Below, one piece after another: positions 18,493 through 26,467 of a stretch of 64,000 nt of DNA; position 1 is the first letter of the stretch; every line of letters starts with the position of its first letter. A program made the position numbers and the translations under genes. The notes beneath the pieces are model-generated. The model was not told where the DNA came from. It made no database searches and saw nothing but the letters and a program-made list of their open reading frames with translations. The stretch lies in NCBI RefSeq assembly GCF_014836675.1, contig NZ_JACSQK010000006.1:333214-397213 (forward strand), in the 5' to 3' direction. The stretch comes from Comamonas avium. Lineage in GTDB: Bacteria; Pseudomonadota; Gammaproteobacteria; Burkholderiales; Burkholderiaceae_C.

Positions 18493-20184
18493 ATGCGCCC
18501 GCACTTTAATCATTGGCCACGCCGTGTTCCCCATGCATTGACCTTGCTGGATACGTCCCTGTGGGACAACCTGGCCACCAGTGCCCGACGTTATCCCGCT
18601 AAAGCAGCGCTGCAGTTTTTTGGCAGCTCGATCACCTATCGAGAACTGGCAGATGGTGCCGAGCGGCTGGCCGCACACCTGCATGCAGCAGGCGTGCGCA
18701 AGGGCGATCGTGTCATGTTGCTCATGCAAAACCTGCCGCAGCTGGTGATGGCGCACTTTGCCATCCTGCGTGCCAATGCTGTCGTGGTGCCTGTCAATCC
18801 GATGAATCTGGCGCAGGAGCTGGAGCACTACATCACCGATGGCAGCATCAAGCTGGCCTTCACCACCGCCGATCTGGCGGACGAGCTGGTCAAGGCCAGC
18901 AATGCCTTGCCCGCAGGCCAAGGCTTGCAGCAGATGGTGGTGACGCAGCTGGGTGAATACCTGCCGCCACAGGCGCAGCGCGAGCCGATTCCAGATGTCT
19001 GGCAGGCATGGCTGACGACAGAGCGTGCGGTGCCCGTGCTCAACGGCGGCGAGGTGGTGCTGTGGAAACAGGCCTTGGCGTGCTCTGCCCCGGCGCCTGC
19101 GCTGGAAGTCGGGCCGCAGGACATGAGTGTGCTGCCCTACACCAGCGGCACGACTGGCTTGCCCAAGGGCTGTGTGCACACGCATTCGAGCATCATGTTC
19201 AACACGGTGGCCTCTGCCGTATGGGGCAGTGGGTGCAGTGAGAACGTCACGCTGGCCGTCATCCCCATGTTCCACATCACAGGCATGGTGTCCATGATGC
19301 ATTCGAGCATCTACGTAGGCGCCACCATGGTGCTGATGCCGCGCTGGGACCGTGAGCTGGCCGGGCGCCTGATCTCGCAATACAAGGTGACGAACTGGAC
19401 CAACATTCCCACCATGGTGATTGACCTGTTTGCCAGCCCTAACTTCAAGCAGTTTGACCTGAGCAGCCTGACCTATATCGGCGGTGGCGGTGCGGCCATG
19501 CCGCAGGCGGTGGCTCAGCGATTGTTTGAAGAATACGGGCTGCGCTATCAGGAAGGCTACGGCCTGACCGAAACTGCGGCACCCTCGCACAACAACCCGC
19601 CAGAGAAGGCCAAGCAGCAGTGTCTGGGCGTCCCGTTCATTGGCACGGACAGCCGGGTGATCGATCCCGACACTCTGCAAGAGGTGCCTGTTGGTGAGCA
19701 GGGTGAAATCATGGTGTGCGGCCCCCAGGTGTTTTCAGGCTACTGGCGCAACGAAGCTGCCACCCGCGCTGCCTTTGTTCAGATCGATGGCAAGCGTTTT
19801 TTCCGCACCGGTGATCTGGGGCGCATGGATGAAGAGGGTTACTTCTTTATCACCGACCGCCTCAAGCGCATGATCAATGCCAGCGGTTTCAAGGTCTGGC
19901 CTGCCGAGGTGGAAGTGCTCATGTTCCGCCATCCGGCGATTCAGGAAGCCTGCGTGATCTCGGCCAAAGATGCTTACCGTGGCGAGACAGTCAAAGCGGT
20001 GGTGGTTCTGCGCCAGGATTACAAGGGCAAGGTATCAGAGGAAGACATTACCGCATGGTGCAGAGACAACATGGCCGCCTACAAAGTGCCGCGACTGGTC
20101 ACTTTTGTAGATGCACTGCCCAAGAGCGGCAGCGGCAAGGTGATGTGGCGCCTGCTGCAAGAGGCCCAGACCGCGCCTGCATGA
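18493..20184 (+). CDS. Long-chain fatty-acid--CoA ligase (AMP-forming)
   Basis: 563 residues. Adenylate-forming enzyme motifs in order: P-loop YTSGTTGLPKG (about residue 216), YGLTET (about 356), GYWRNEAAT, RTGDLGRMDEEGYFFITDR and the C-terminal catalytic lysine in PKSGSGKVMWR. It activates a carboxylic acid, probably a medium- or long-chain fatty acid, to its CoA ester through an acyl-adenylate. It stands alone with a terminator behind it; the substrate range cannot be read from sequence. The 290 bases upstream hold no gene that I can support and should contain its promoter. Confidence 0.92.
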   Translation: MRPHFNHWPRRVPHALTLLDTSLWDNLATSARRYPAKAALQFFGSSITYRELADGAERLAAHLHAAGVRKGDRVMLLMQNLPQLVMAHFAILRANAVVVPVNPMNLAQELEHYITDGSIKLAFTTADLADELVKASNALPAGQGLQQMVVTQLGEYLPPQAQREPIPDVWQAWLTTERAVPVLNGGEVVLWKQALACSAPAPALEVGPQDMSVLPYTSGTTGLPKGCVHTHSSIMFNTVASAVWGSGCSENVTLAVIPMFHITGMVSMMHSSIYVGATMVLMPRWDRELAGRLISQYKVTNWTNIPTMVIDLFASPNFKQFDLSSLTYIGGGGAAMPQAVAQRLFEEYGLRYQEGYGLTETAAPSHNNPPEKAKQQCLGVPFIGTDSRVIDPDTLQEVPVGEQGEIMVCGPQVFSGYWRNEAATRAAFVQIDGKRFFRTGDLGRMDEEGYFFITDRLKRMINASGFKVWPAEVEVLMFRHPAIQEACVISAKDAYRGETVKAVVVLRQDYKGKVSEEDITAWCRDNMAAYKVPRLVTFVDALPKSGSGKVMWRLLQEAQTAPA

Positions 20185-20200
20185 GACACAGCTTGAATGA

Positions 20201-20231
20201 ACCGGCACCTGCATCAGGTGCCGGTATTTTT
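20201..20231 (+). terminator. Rho-independent terminator
   Basis: Stem ACCGGCACCTG / CAGGTGCCGGT with loop CAT and a run of six T follows the acyl-CoA ligase gene. Confidence 0.85.
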
Positions 20232-20314
20232 TGGGTAATGTGGCTAGCAGATTCAGTAATTTGAGGCTGAAAACCTGCGCGCAGTCACTGGCTGGGAGTA
20301 AGCTTGCATACCTT

Positions 20315-21085
20315 ATGGCCCATGTGACTTTTCCTCCCCCATACCATTCTCCCAACCGCGTGACTGAGCAGCTGCGCGATCACGGTTATGTCGTGCTGCA
20401 GCCTGCAGATACCGCCGCCTGGCTGGAATGTGATCTGGCAGCCCTGCTGGCGCTGACCCCCGACTGGGAATCACTGCCGCCAGACGAATTCCTCAAGGAT
20501 GGGGGGCGCTATCGCTTTCGCCGCCACGCCAGTTTTGAGGTGGTGGGTGACACGGTCACGCAAGTGGCGCACCGTGCGCACTGGCAGCCTGTCAAGTACA
20601 ACGCCTTGCACGGTGGCATGGAGCGCTGGTTTGCACCCATGCATGCATCCACCACGCAACAAGCCGTGTGGACGCAGCTGGTTGCCCGGTTGGCGCATCT
20701 TTCGCAGCAACTGTGTGGCAAGGCGATGGACACCCCCTGTTTTGTTGAGGCGCACCAGTTTCGGATTGATACTGCCGATGGCATTGGCCGCCCCACGCCC
20801 GAAGGCGCGCACCGCGATGGTGTGGACTTGGTGGCTGTGTTTTTGGTAGGGCGACGTGGCGTCAAAGGCGGGGAGACCCGCGTGTTTGAGGCCCAGGGCC
20901 CCAGCGGCCTGCGCTTTACCCTGACTGAGCCTTGGTCACTGATGCTGCTCGATGACGCGCGCATGATTCATGAGTCCACGCCCATCCAGCCGCTGGGAGA
21001 TGCCGAGCACGGTGCGCGTGATACTTTGGTCATTACTTGCCGTGGCCAAGGATTTCAGGGAGATGAAGGCAAGAAATCTGGCTGA
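20315..21085 (+). CDS. 2OG-Fe dioxygenase family protein (PF10014-like)
   Basis: 256 residues from the ATG at 20315; a longer frame from the GTG at 20231 overlaps the terminator and is unlikely. The iron facial triad is visible as His166-x-Asp168 (AHRDGVDLVAVFLVGRR) and a distal His219 (MIHESTPI), with GGETRVFE between, the pattern of the 2OG-Fe_Oxy_2 family that includes bacterial L-isoleucine 4-hydroxylase (IDO). A free amino acid or a peptide-bound residue is therefore a plausible substrate. The gene is single, followed by a universal stress protein gene. Confidence 0.8.
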   Translation: MAHVTFPPPYHSPNRVTEQLRDHGYVVLQPADTAAWLECDLAALLALTPDWESLPPDEFLKDGGRYRFRRHASFEVVGDTVTQVAHRAHWQPVKYNALHGGMERWFAPMHASTTQQAVWTQLVARLAHLSQQLCGKAMDTPCFVEAHQFRIDTADGIGRPTPEGAHRDGVDLVAVFLVGRRGVKGGETRVFEAQGPSGLRFTLTEPWSLMLLDDARMIHESTPIQPLGDAEHGARDTLVITCRGQGFQGDEGKKSG

Positions 21086-21183
21086 TTTGACACGTGTCAA
21101 GGTGGGCGGTGTACTACGGGTGCAGACTGCATCTGTAGGCTGGTTCAAAGCCAGCCGCTGTTTTACATAAAGAGGAGTTATTC

Positions 21184-21621
21184 ATGTTCAAGCACATTCT
21201 GGTTCCTGTCGATGGTTCGGAAACCTCGTTGAAAGCTGTCTCCAGGGCCGCAGAGCTGGCCAAGGCTTTTGGCAGCGAAGTTACTGCGGTCTATGTGCTC
21301 GACCCCTATCCTTTTACGGGCGTTGGCGCTGATTTTGCCTACGGTCAGGCCCAGTACCTGAGCGCAGCAACTGCAGAAGCCAACAAGGCACTGGAAGATG
21401 TAAACAAGGCCATGGCCGATACCGGCGTGGCCGTCAAGACACTGGTGGGCGAAGGCCACGCCGTACACGAAGGCATTGCCCGCGTGAGCGAAAACGTGGG
21501 TGCTGACCTGATCGTGATGGGCTCGCACGGCCGCCGTGGTCTGGAAAAGCTGGTGCTGGGCAGCGTGGCACAGCGCGTGCTGCAGACCACCCGCATCCCC
21601 GTGCTGGTAGTGCGCGACTAA
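21184..21621 (+). CDS. Universal stress protein, UspA family
   Basis: 145 residues with a good AGGAG before the ATG. It begins MFKHILVPVDGSETSLKAV and ends with the ATP-binding motif GSHGRRGLEKLVLGSVAQRV (G-x2-G-x9-G-S), so it is of the ATP-binding UspFG/MJ0577 type. These cytoplasmic dimers accumulate in starvation or stress. It is a single gene with its own terminator. Confidence 0.95.
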   Translation: MFKHILVPVDGSETSLKAVSRAAELAKAFGSEVTAVYVLDPYPFTGVGADFAYGQAQYLSAATAEANKALEDVNKAMADTGVAVKTLVGEGHAVHEGIARVSENVGADLIVMGSHGRRGLEKLVLGSVAQRVLQTTRIPVLVVRD

Positions 21622-21642
21622 GTCATTCGCGCCGTCCCTGTC

Positions 21643-21671
21643 AAAAACGCTGCCACTGGCAGCGTTTTTTT
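21643..21671 (+). terminator. Rho-independent terminator
   Basis: Stem AAAACGCTGCC / GGCAGCGTTTT with loop ACT and a T-run, just after the universal stress protein gene. Confidence 0.88.
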
Positions 21672-21848
21672 ATGCACGAAAGCCGTCAAGTGCTTGCACG
21701 CTCAAAGCGGTGAATGCCACCCGCAGCATCGCTGATGCGCGGGCAAGATCAGCCGTGAACCCCGGCCATAAAGCAGCAGGCAGTACAGATGTACAAAGAT
21801 GCACGACAACTACAGACAGCGGTGTTTCAGCGGTGGTGCTGGCGGCGC

Positions 21849-22442
21849 TTACTGCCCCAGGCGGGCAAACAAGGCATCGCCCACACGCTTGGCCGTCTGC
21901 AGCATCTGGATGCTCAGTGGTGCCAGCAGCCGAAAGCCGCCGGCTTTGCCCGTGCGCAGGCGGTAGGCATCGTCCAGACGCTTCCACTGCACAAAGAAGT
22001 GTTCAATGAAACGCAGCATCAAAGCCAGCTGCAGTGCAAAACGCTGTGATGGAAAGCCCAGCCTGGACAGCGGCTCCAGCAGCGTTTCCAGCAACTGCAA
22101 AATCTGGCTAGGGTGTGTCGTGACTGTCAGTGCCACCCCCAGCGTAGAGGCGCAGGCCAGACGCAGTGAACTGATGGCTGCCAGCTCGTAATTGCCCATG
22201 AATGCGTGGAAAACGGCAATCAGCAAAGCTGCAATCAGCACCGAGACAATCAGCCGGCGTGCCACACGTGTGGCTGGGCCCAGACTGAGCCACAGCAGCA
22301 GGCATGCCAGGGCGCAGACCCCCATGATGGTGGGCGACTGCAAAAGAAACAGCAGCGTGCCCAGCACCGCCATCAGCGCCAGCTTGAGCGCCGGGCTGAC
22401 GCGGTGCAGCCACGTGATGTGTTCGCTGTAAAGACTGCCCAT
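21849..22442 (-). CDS. ECF transporter transmembrane (T) component, CbiQ/BioN family
   Basis: 197 residues with four to five membrane segments in the N-terminal half (ALKLALMAVLGTLLFLLQS onwards), then the cytoplasmic coupling region with Arg-rich motifs (MLRFIEHFFVQWKRLDDAY, RLRTGKAGG) that contacts the ATPase. It starts three bases after the stop of the ATPase gene. Such T proteins couple ATP hydrolysis to a small substrate-binding S component. The size and the ATPase-T pairing recall BioM-BioN, but no bioY or other S gene lies near, so the vitamin or metal carried is undetermined. Confidence 0.85.
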   Translation of the reverse strand: MGSLYSEHITWLHRVSPALKLALMAVLGTLLFLLQSPTIMGVCALACLLLWLSLGPATRVARRLIVSVLIAALLIAVFHAFMGNYELAAISSLRLACASTLGVALTVTTHPSQILQLLETLLEPLSRLGFPSQRFALQLALMLRFIEHFFVQWKRLDDAYRLRTGKAGGFRLLAPLSIQMLQTAKRVGDALFARLGQ

Positions 22443-22445
22443 GGC

Positions 22446-23186
22446 TTAGCTGTCCATGGCTGCAACGCGTGCGCGCACGCTGGCTTCGTAGGCGGCGCAG
22501 ACGGTGCTGCCTGCGCCGTCTGCCAGTACTCGGCCTTGCTCCAGCCAGATCACGCGCGAAAAGTTGCGCACATGCTCCAGCAAATGGGTGGAGACAATGA
22601 CCTGCTGCGCAGTCTGTGCAATGTCCCGCGCCAGGCGGGCCTGACCGGGAAGATCAAGGCTGGCAAAAGGCTCGTCCAGCAGCAGGCTGCGCGGGCCCGC
22701 CAGCAGCAGCGCCAGCCAGCACACATGCTGGCGCTGGCCCTGGCTGAGGCTGGTGACAGCCCGGTCAGCCCAGTCCTGCAAGCCTCGGTTTTGCAGAAAT
22801 TGCAGCGCCTGCGCCTTGGCTTCTTTCTTTTTCAGCCCTTGGGGCTGCAGCCCCAGTGCCAGCTCCTCCACCACGGTGGGGAAGATGATCTGGTCGTCGG
22901 GGTTTTGAAACATCATGCCCACCCAGCGTGCACGCTGGGCGCCTGCGGCGTGCAAATCTTGACCCTGGCTCAGTACCTGCCCGCTGTCGGGCACTTCCAG
23001 ACCGCACAGCAAGCGCAGCAAGCTGGTTTTGCCTGCGCCGTTATCGCCAATCAGGCCAATGCGCGGCTCGTGCAGTTGCAGGCTCAGCCCATCAAAAACC
23101 TGCGTGCGCCCGCGCTGCAGGCGCACTTGCTGCAGCGCCAAAGCGGCTGCGGTGGAGGAATCAGTGACGACAGTGTGGGAATTCAT
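22446..23186 (-). CDS. ECF transporter ATP-binding (A) component, CbiO/BioM family
   Basis: 246 residues. Walker A GDNGAGKTS, Q-loop in MFQNPDDQIIFPTVVEE, signature LSQGQRQH, Walker B LLLDEPFASLD and the H-loop STHLLEH are all present. The Q-loop sequence FQNPDDQ is characteristic of CbiO/EcfA ATPases. It is the first gene of a two-gene leftward operon with the T component. There is one ATPase, so it would act as a homodimer as in BioMNY. Confidence 0.9.
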   Translation of the reverse strand: MNSHTVVTDSSTAAALALQQVRLQRGRTQVFDGLSLQLHEPRIGLIGDNGAGKTSLLRLLCGLEVPDSGQVLSQGQDLHAAGAQRARWVGMMFQNPDDQIIFPTVVEELALGLQPQGLKKKEAKAQALQFLQNRGLQDWADRAVTSLSQGQRQHVCWLALLLAGPRSLLLDEPFASLDLPGQARLARDIAQTAQQVIVSTHLLEHVRNFSRVIWLEQGRVLADGAGSTVCAAYEASVRARVAAMDS

Positions 23187-23325
23187 TCAAGGGTTCAACG
23201 GCGCAAAACAGGCCGCATTGTGCCTGATGGAGGGTGCACGGCCTGTGCGTGTAGGTGGGTGCCCACGCTGAAGATCGGGGTCAGGTTCCATAATCACTGG
23301 CATCCCTAACCATGGAGTGATTGTT

Positions 23326-23877
23326 ATGAGCCAATACCAAGTTGCCATCATTGTGGGCAGTCTGCGCAAAGCGTCCTTCAACCGCCAGCTGGCACAGGCG
23401 ATTGCCAAGATGGCACCTGCAGGCTGGACGTTCACCAGCGTGGATATCAGCCAGCTGCCGCTGTACAACCAGGATGCCGATGGTCAGGAGGTGGCGGTGG
23501 TCAAGCAGTTTCGCGATGCCGTGCGCAGTGTTGATGCCGTGCTGTTCGTGACGCCCGAGTACAACCGCTCCATTCCGGGGGTACTCAAAAATGCGGTGGA
23601 CCAGGGCTCACGCCCTTATGGCCAGAGTGTGTGGGATGGCAAGCCTGCGGCGGTGATTGGCATGTCGGTCGGGGCGATTGGTACGGCTTTGGCGCAGCAG
23701 CATCTGCGCAACATACTGGCTTATCTGAATATGCCCACTCTGGGTCAGCCTGAAATGTTCCTGCAGGCCAAAGACGGCTTTTTCAACGCCGACGGCAGCA
23801 TTGGCGAAAACAGCAATGCCTACGTACAAAATTTTGTAGACCAGTTTGCATCCTGGGTGCTGCAACACAAGAAATAA
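23326..23877 (+). CDS. NADPH-dependent FMN reductase (ChrR/YieF type)
   Basis: 183 residues from the ATG at 23326, with GGAG at 23314-23317. The flavodoxin-like fold shows the FMN-phosphate loop GSLRKASFNRQLA and the family motif PEYNRSIPGVLKNAVDQ. The C-terminal half includes GMSVGAIGTALAQQHLRNIL. Relatives reduce quinones, chromate or azo dyes and act against oxidative stress. It is divergent from the ECF genes and is followed directly by a palindromic repeat. Confidence 0.93.
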   Translation: MSQYQVAIIVGSLRKASFNRQLAQAIAKMAPAGWTFTSVDISQLPLYNQDADGQEVAVVKQFRDAVRSVDAVLFVTPEYNRSIPGVLKNAVDQGSRPYGQSVWDGKPAAVIGMSVGAIGTALAQQHLRNILAYLNMPTLGQPEMFLQAKDGFFNADGSIGENSNAYVQNFVDQFASWVLQHKK

Positions 23878-23896
23878 TCCAAGGATTATTAAAAAC

Positions 23897-23978
23897 AAGA
23901 GCTGCTAACGCTTATTAGTGCTAGGTTTCAGATATAAATGATGCTGAAACCTTTAGCTGGTAAGCGTTAGCAGCTCTT
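23897..23978. repeat. Palindromic repeat element, copy B (probable bidirectional terminator)
   Basis: Perfect 18-bp inverted arms (AAGAGCTGCTAACGCTTA at 23897-23914 and its complement at 23961-23978) surround an inner hairpin GGTTTCAG / CTGAAACC (23924-23931 and 23944-23951). It lies between two convergent genes and is flanked by A and T runs, so it may terminate both. It is the best-preserved copy of the family. Confidence 0.85.
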
Positions 23979-23995
23979 TTATTTGATTGCTTTAC

Positions 23996-24364
23996 TTAAA
24001 GCCCCTTGGCTTGATCGATGGCTTTCACAATGGTTTTGCCGGTAGCCTGTACGCCGGGCTTGTCAAAACCCGAGCCTGGGGTCACAGCAGGGTGGCCCAG
24101 CAGGTACTTGCGGGTTTCCTGCGCTTCGCTGACTGCAGGCGGTTTTTCGGCAGCTCGGGCGGCGGCATTGCTGCGGGTGTATTGCTGGTAAGCGTCATAC
24201 ACATCAGCTTGCTGGCTCAGTGCTGACTGGTCAATGCGCTGCTGCTGCATCCAGTAGCCACCCACAATCAGCACGCCAACCAGTACCACCACCGTGCCAG
24301 CCAGCCAGGAAACGAGTGTGGAGTCGTTATTTTTTTGAACGGGGAGTGGTTTGCGTACAGCCAT
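23996..24364 (-). CDS. Small single-pass membrane protein, unknown
   Basis: 122 residues from the ATG at 24364, chosen for the AAAGAG site upstream; the frame is open 50 codons further. A short basic start (MAVRKPLPVQKNND) precedes one membrane helix (LVSWLAGTVVVLVGVLIVGGYW), then a Gln/Ala-rich periplasmic part and YLLGHPAVTPGSGFDKPG. The topology suggests an inner-membrane anchor with a short periplasmic domain. No family is recognised. Confidence 0.65.
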   Translation of the reverse strand: MAVRKPLPVQKNNDSTLVSWLAGTVVVLVGVLIVGGYWMQQQRIDQSALSQQADVYDAYQQYTRSNAAARAAEKPPAVSEAQETRKYLLGHPAVTPGSGFDKPGVQATGKTIVKAIDQAKGL

Positions 24365-24713
24365 GCATCTCTTTCGTATCAACCTGCTAATGCAACAATT
24401 GTAGAGGTCAAGACACAATGTGTAACGGTTTGCCGCAGTAGCAGACAGGGGCTTGATCAGGGTGAATACGCAGCCTTCGTTTTTGGGTATGTGAGTACAA
24501 ACCCTTATATGCACCGAATGGCGCTTCTTGCCTGTTTAAGTGCCTGTTTTAATTCGTCTTTATGGACGCTGCTGGCTGGGTATTGCCCGATATGGGTGAG
24601 GACCAAAGTTTTTACAATCGTTGCTAGATTCACAAATCTAGAGCTTTGCCGTTGCGGGCCACCTGCATGCACGAGCCAAAGCCTTTCTATTTTTAGACAA
24701 CGAGGGACATTCC
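24365..24713. promoter_or_regulatory. Intergenic region before the TRAP operon, with a perfect inverted repeat
   Basis: About 350 bases without a gene between divergently transcribed genes. CTAGATT-CACA-AATCTAG at 24624-24641 is a perfect 7-4-7 palindrome 73 bases before dctP, in an AT-rich stretch well placed for a promoter operator. No regulator gene is adjacent. The call as an operator is inferred. Confidence 0.4.
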
Positions 24714-25700
24714 ATGGTCATGATTCGCCGTACTTTTATCGCCGCGTGCACCACGGCTGCTGTGGCTATGGCTGCGGGCAGCGCGGTTGCTGCCCCCAAA
24801 GAAGTCAAGCTGGGCTATGCGCTGGCGATCAACTCGCACTACGGCGCTGCAGCCAAGGCATGGTCTGAATCGGTTGAAAAGGGCACCAACGGTGCGTTTG
24901 CCGTCAAGCAGTTTCCTTCCAGCGCCCTGGGCGGTGAGCGTGAGCTGATCGAAGGTCTGCAACTGGGTACGGTAGAAGCGGCCATCGTCTCTACCGGCGC
25001 GCTGAGCAACTTTGTAGGCGATGTGGGCATCGTCGATATTCCGTTCCTGTTCCGTGACACGGCCCATGCGCGTGCGGTGCTGGATGGCAAGTTCGGTCAG
25101 GACCTGCTGGGCAAATTCAAGCAGCGCGGTCTGGTTGCACTGGCCTGGGGCGAGCAAGGCTTTCGCCACCTGACCAACAACAAGGTAGCCGTCAAGAGCG
25201 TGGCCGACCTCAAGGGCCTGAAGATTCGCGTGACCGAGAACCCCGTGCACATCACGGCTTTTCGCACGCTGGGTGCATCGCCCACCCCCATGTCATGGCC
25301 TGAAGTGATCAGCGCCTTGCAGCAAGGCACGATCGACGGTCAGGAAAACCCCATTTCCGTGCTCACTTCCTCCAAGCTGTGGGAAGTACAAAAGCACCTG
25401 ACCTTGACTGCCCACGTGTACGCACCTGTGGTGCTGATCGTGTCGCCCACTTTCTGGGGCGGCCTCAATGACGCTCAAAAGGCAGCCTTTACCGAAGGCG
25501 CCAAGGCGGGTGCAGTAGCCTCGCGCGCCTTTGTCGATGATGTGGAAACCAAGGGCGTGGCCTTGGCCAAGAGCCACGGCATGCAAGTGGTCGAGAAAGT
25601 TGACGCTGCAGCCTTTCGCACGGCCTTGGAGCCTGCTTACAAGCAGTACGCCAAGAAGTTCGGTCAACCCGCACTGGACGCTATTGCCAACGTGAAGTAA
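24714..25700 (+). CDS. dctP: TRAP transporter substrate-binding protein, DctP family
   Basis: 328 residues with a signal peptide ending near AAGSAVAAPKEV. DctP features: LGYALAINSHYGAAAKAWSE at the mature N-terminus, ALGGERELIEGLQLGTVE, PFLFRD, and the region GLKIRVTENPVHITAFRTLGA with the conserved Arg that binds the substrate carboxylate. A carboxylic-acid ligand is therefore likely, but which one cannot be read. It is separated from dctQM by a hairpin, which would allow more receptor than permease to be made. Confidence 0.93.
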   Translation: MVMIRRTFIAACTTAAVAMAAGSAVAAPKEVKLGYALAINSHYGAAAKAWSESVEKGTNGAFAVKQFPSSALGGERELIEGLQLGTVEAAIVSTGALSNFVGDVGIVDIPFLFRDTAHARAVLDGKFGQDLLGKFKQRGLVALAWGEQGFRHLTNNKVAVKSVADLKGLKIRVTENPVHITAFRTLGASPTPMSWPEVISALQQGTIDGQENPISVLTSSKLWEVQKHLTLTAHVYAPVVLIVSPTFWGGLNDAQKAAFTEGAKAGAVASRAFVDDVETKGVALAKSHGMQVVEKVDAAAFRTALEPAYKQYAKKFGQPALDAIANVK

Positions 25701-25737
25701 GGAAGCGCGGCTTCCGTTGTACCGCTCTGTGTGGTGC

Positions 25738-25774
25738 AAAGCCTGCGTGCGCTGTAGATAGCCCGCAGGCTTTT
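25738..25774 (+). terminator. Hairpin between dctP and dctQ
   Basis: A perfect 10-bp stem AAAGCCTGCG / CGCAGGCTTT with a 16-base loop and four T. It is probably a partial terminator or mRNA-stabilising hairpin setting the receptor-to-permease ratio. Confidence 0.6.
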
Positions 25775-25918
25775 GCCGTTTGGAGCGCATGATTGTCCGC
25801 CGCGCATCGCAAGCCTGTGCATGGAGCTTTTTCCGTGTGCAGGAAGGGATCGACTTTTTAAAGAAAGCGTTGTGCAGTGCATGCCATTGAATGCATGCGG
25901 GCTGTACACCGACGACCT

Positions 25919-26434
25919 ATGCTCGACTGCATTGAACGGTGGCTGGTAGCCATCAACCGCTGGATATTGATTGTGTTGCTGCTGGCCATGGCCTGCATCA
26001 TTTTCTCGAACGTGGTGCTGCGCTACACCACGGGTGACTCCATCTTCTGGGCTGAAGAGGTCTCGCGGCACATGATGATCTGGGTGACCTTTCTGGGCGC
26101 GGGTCTGGTCCTGCGCACCGGTGGGCACGTCGCTATCGACAACTTGCACACCGCGGTAGGCACCAGGGCAGCACGTATGTTGCGGGGCTTGGTGGCGGTG
26201 GGTATTGCGCTGTTTTGCGTGTTCATGGCGGTGGCCTCTAGCGACTATGTCTGGCGCACGCGTTTTCAGACAACGGCGGCCACGGACATTCCTATTTCCT
26301 TCATCTATGCCGCCATGCCTGTGGGCTTTGTGCTGGTGCTGGTGCATTTGGCCTTTATTGCACGCCGTTATGTGATGCAGGGCCAGTACGTTGCTGAAGA
26401 AGAGATGGACGGCGATGCCGCCTCATCGATCTAG
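25919..26434 (+). CDS. dctQ: TRAP transporter small permease, DctQ family
   Basis: 171 residues from the ATG at 25919; the frame is open from 25877. Four membrane helices: WILIVLLLAMACIIFSNVVL with R-Y, then FWAEEVSRHMMIWVTFLGAG (the conserved EE of DctQ), a third helix VAVGIALFCVFMAVASS, and a last one ending FVLVLVHLAF. It pairs with the large permease that follows after 33 bases. Confidence 0.9.
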   Translation: MLDCIERWLVAINRWILIVLLLAMACIIFSNVVLRYTTGDSIFWAEEVSRHMMIWVTFLGAGLVLRTGGHVAIDNLHTAVGTRAARMLRGLVAVGIALFCVFMAVASSDYVWRTRFQTTAATDIPISFIYAAMPVGFVLVLVHLAFIARRYVMQGQYVAEEEMDGDAASSI

Positions 26435-26467
26435 GCCATGTTTGTGATTGTTGAGGACTGAAATCCC

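Noticed and set aside
24335..24868. 177-codon plus frame across the dctP promoter region
   Set aside because: It overlaps the dctP start and signal peptide in another frame and has no recognisable product.
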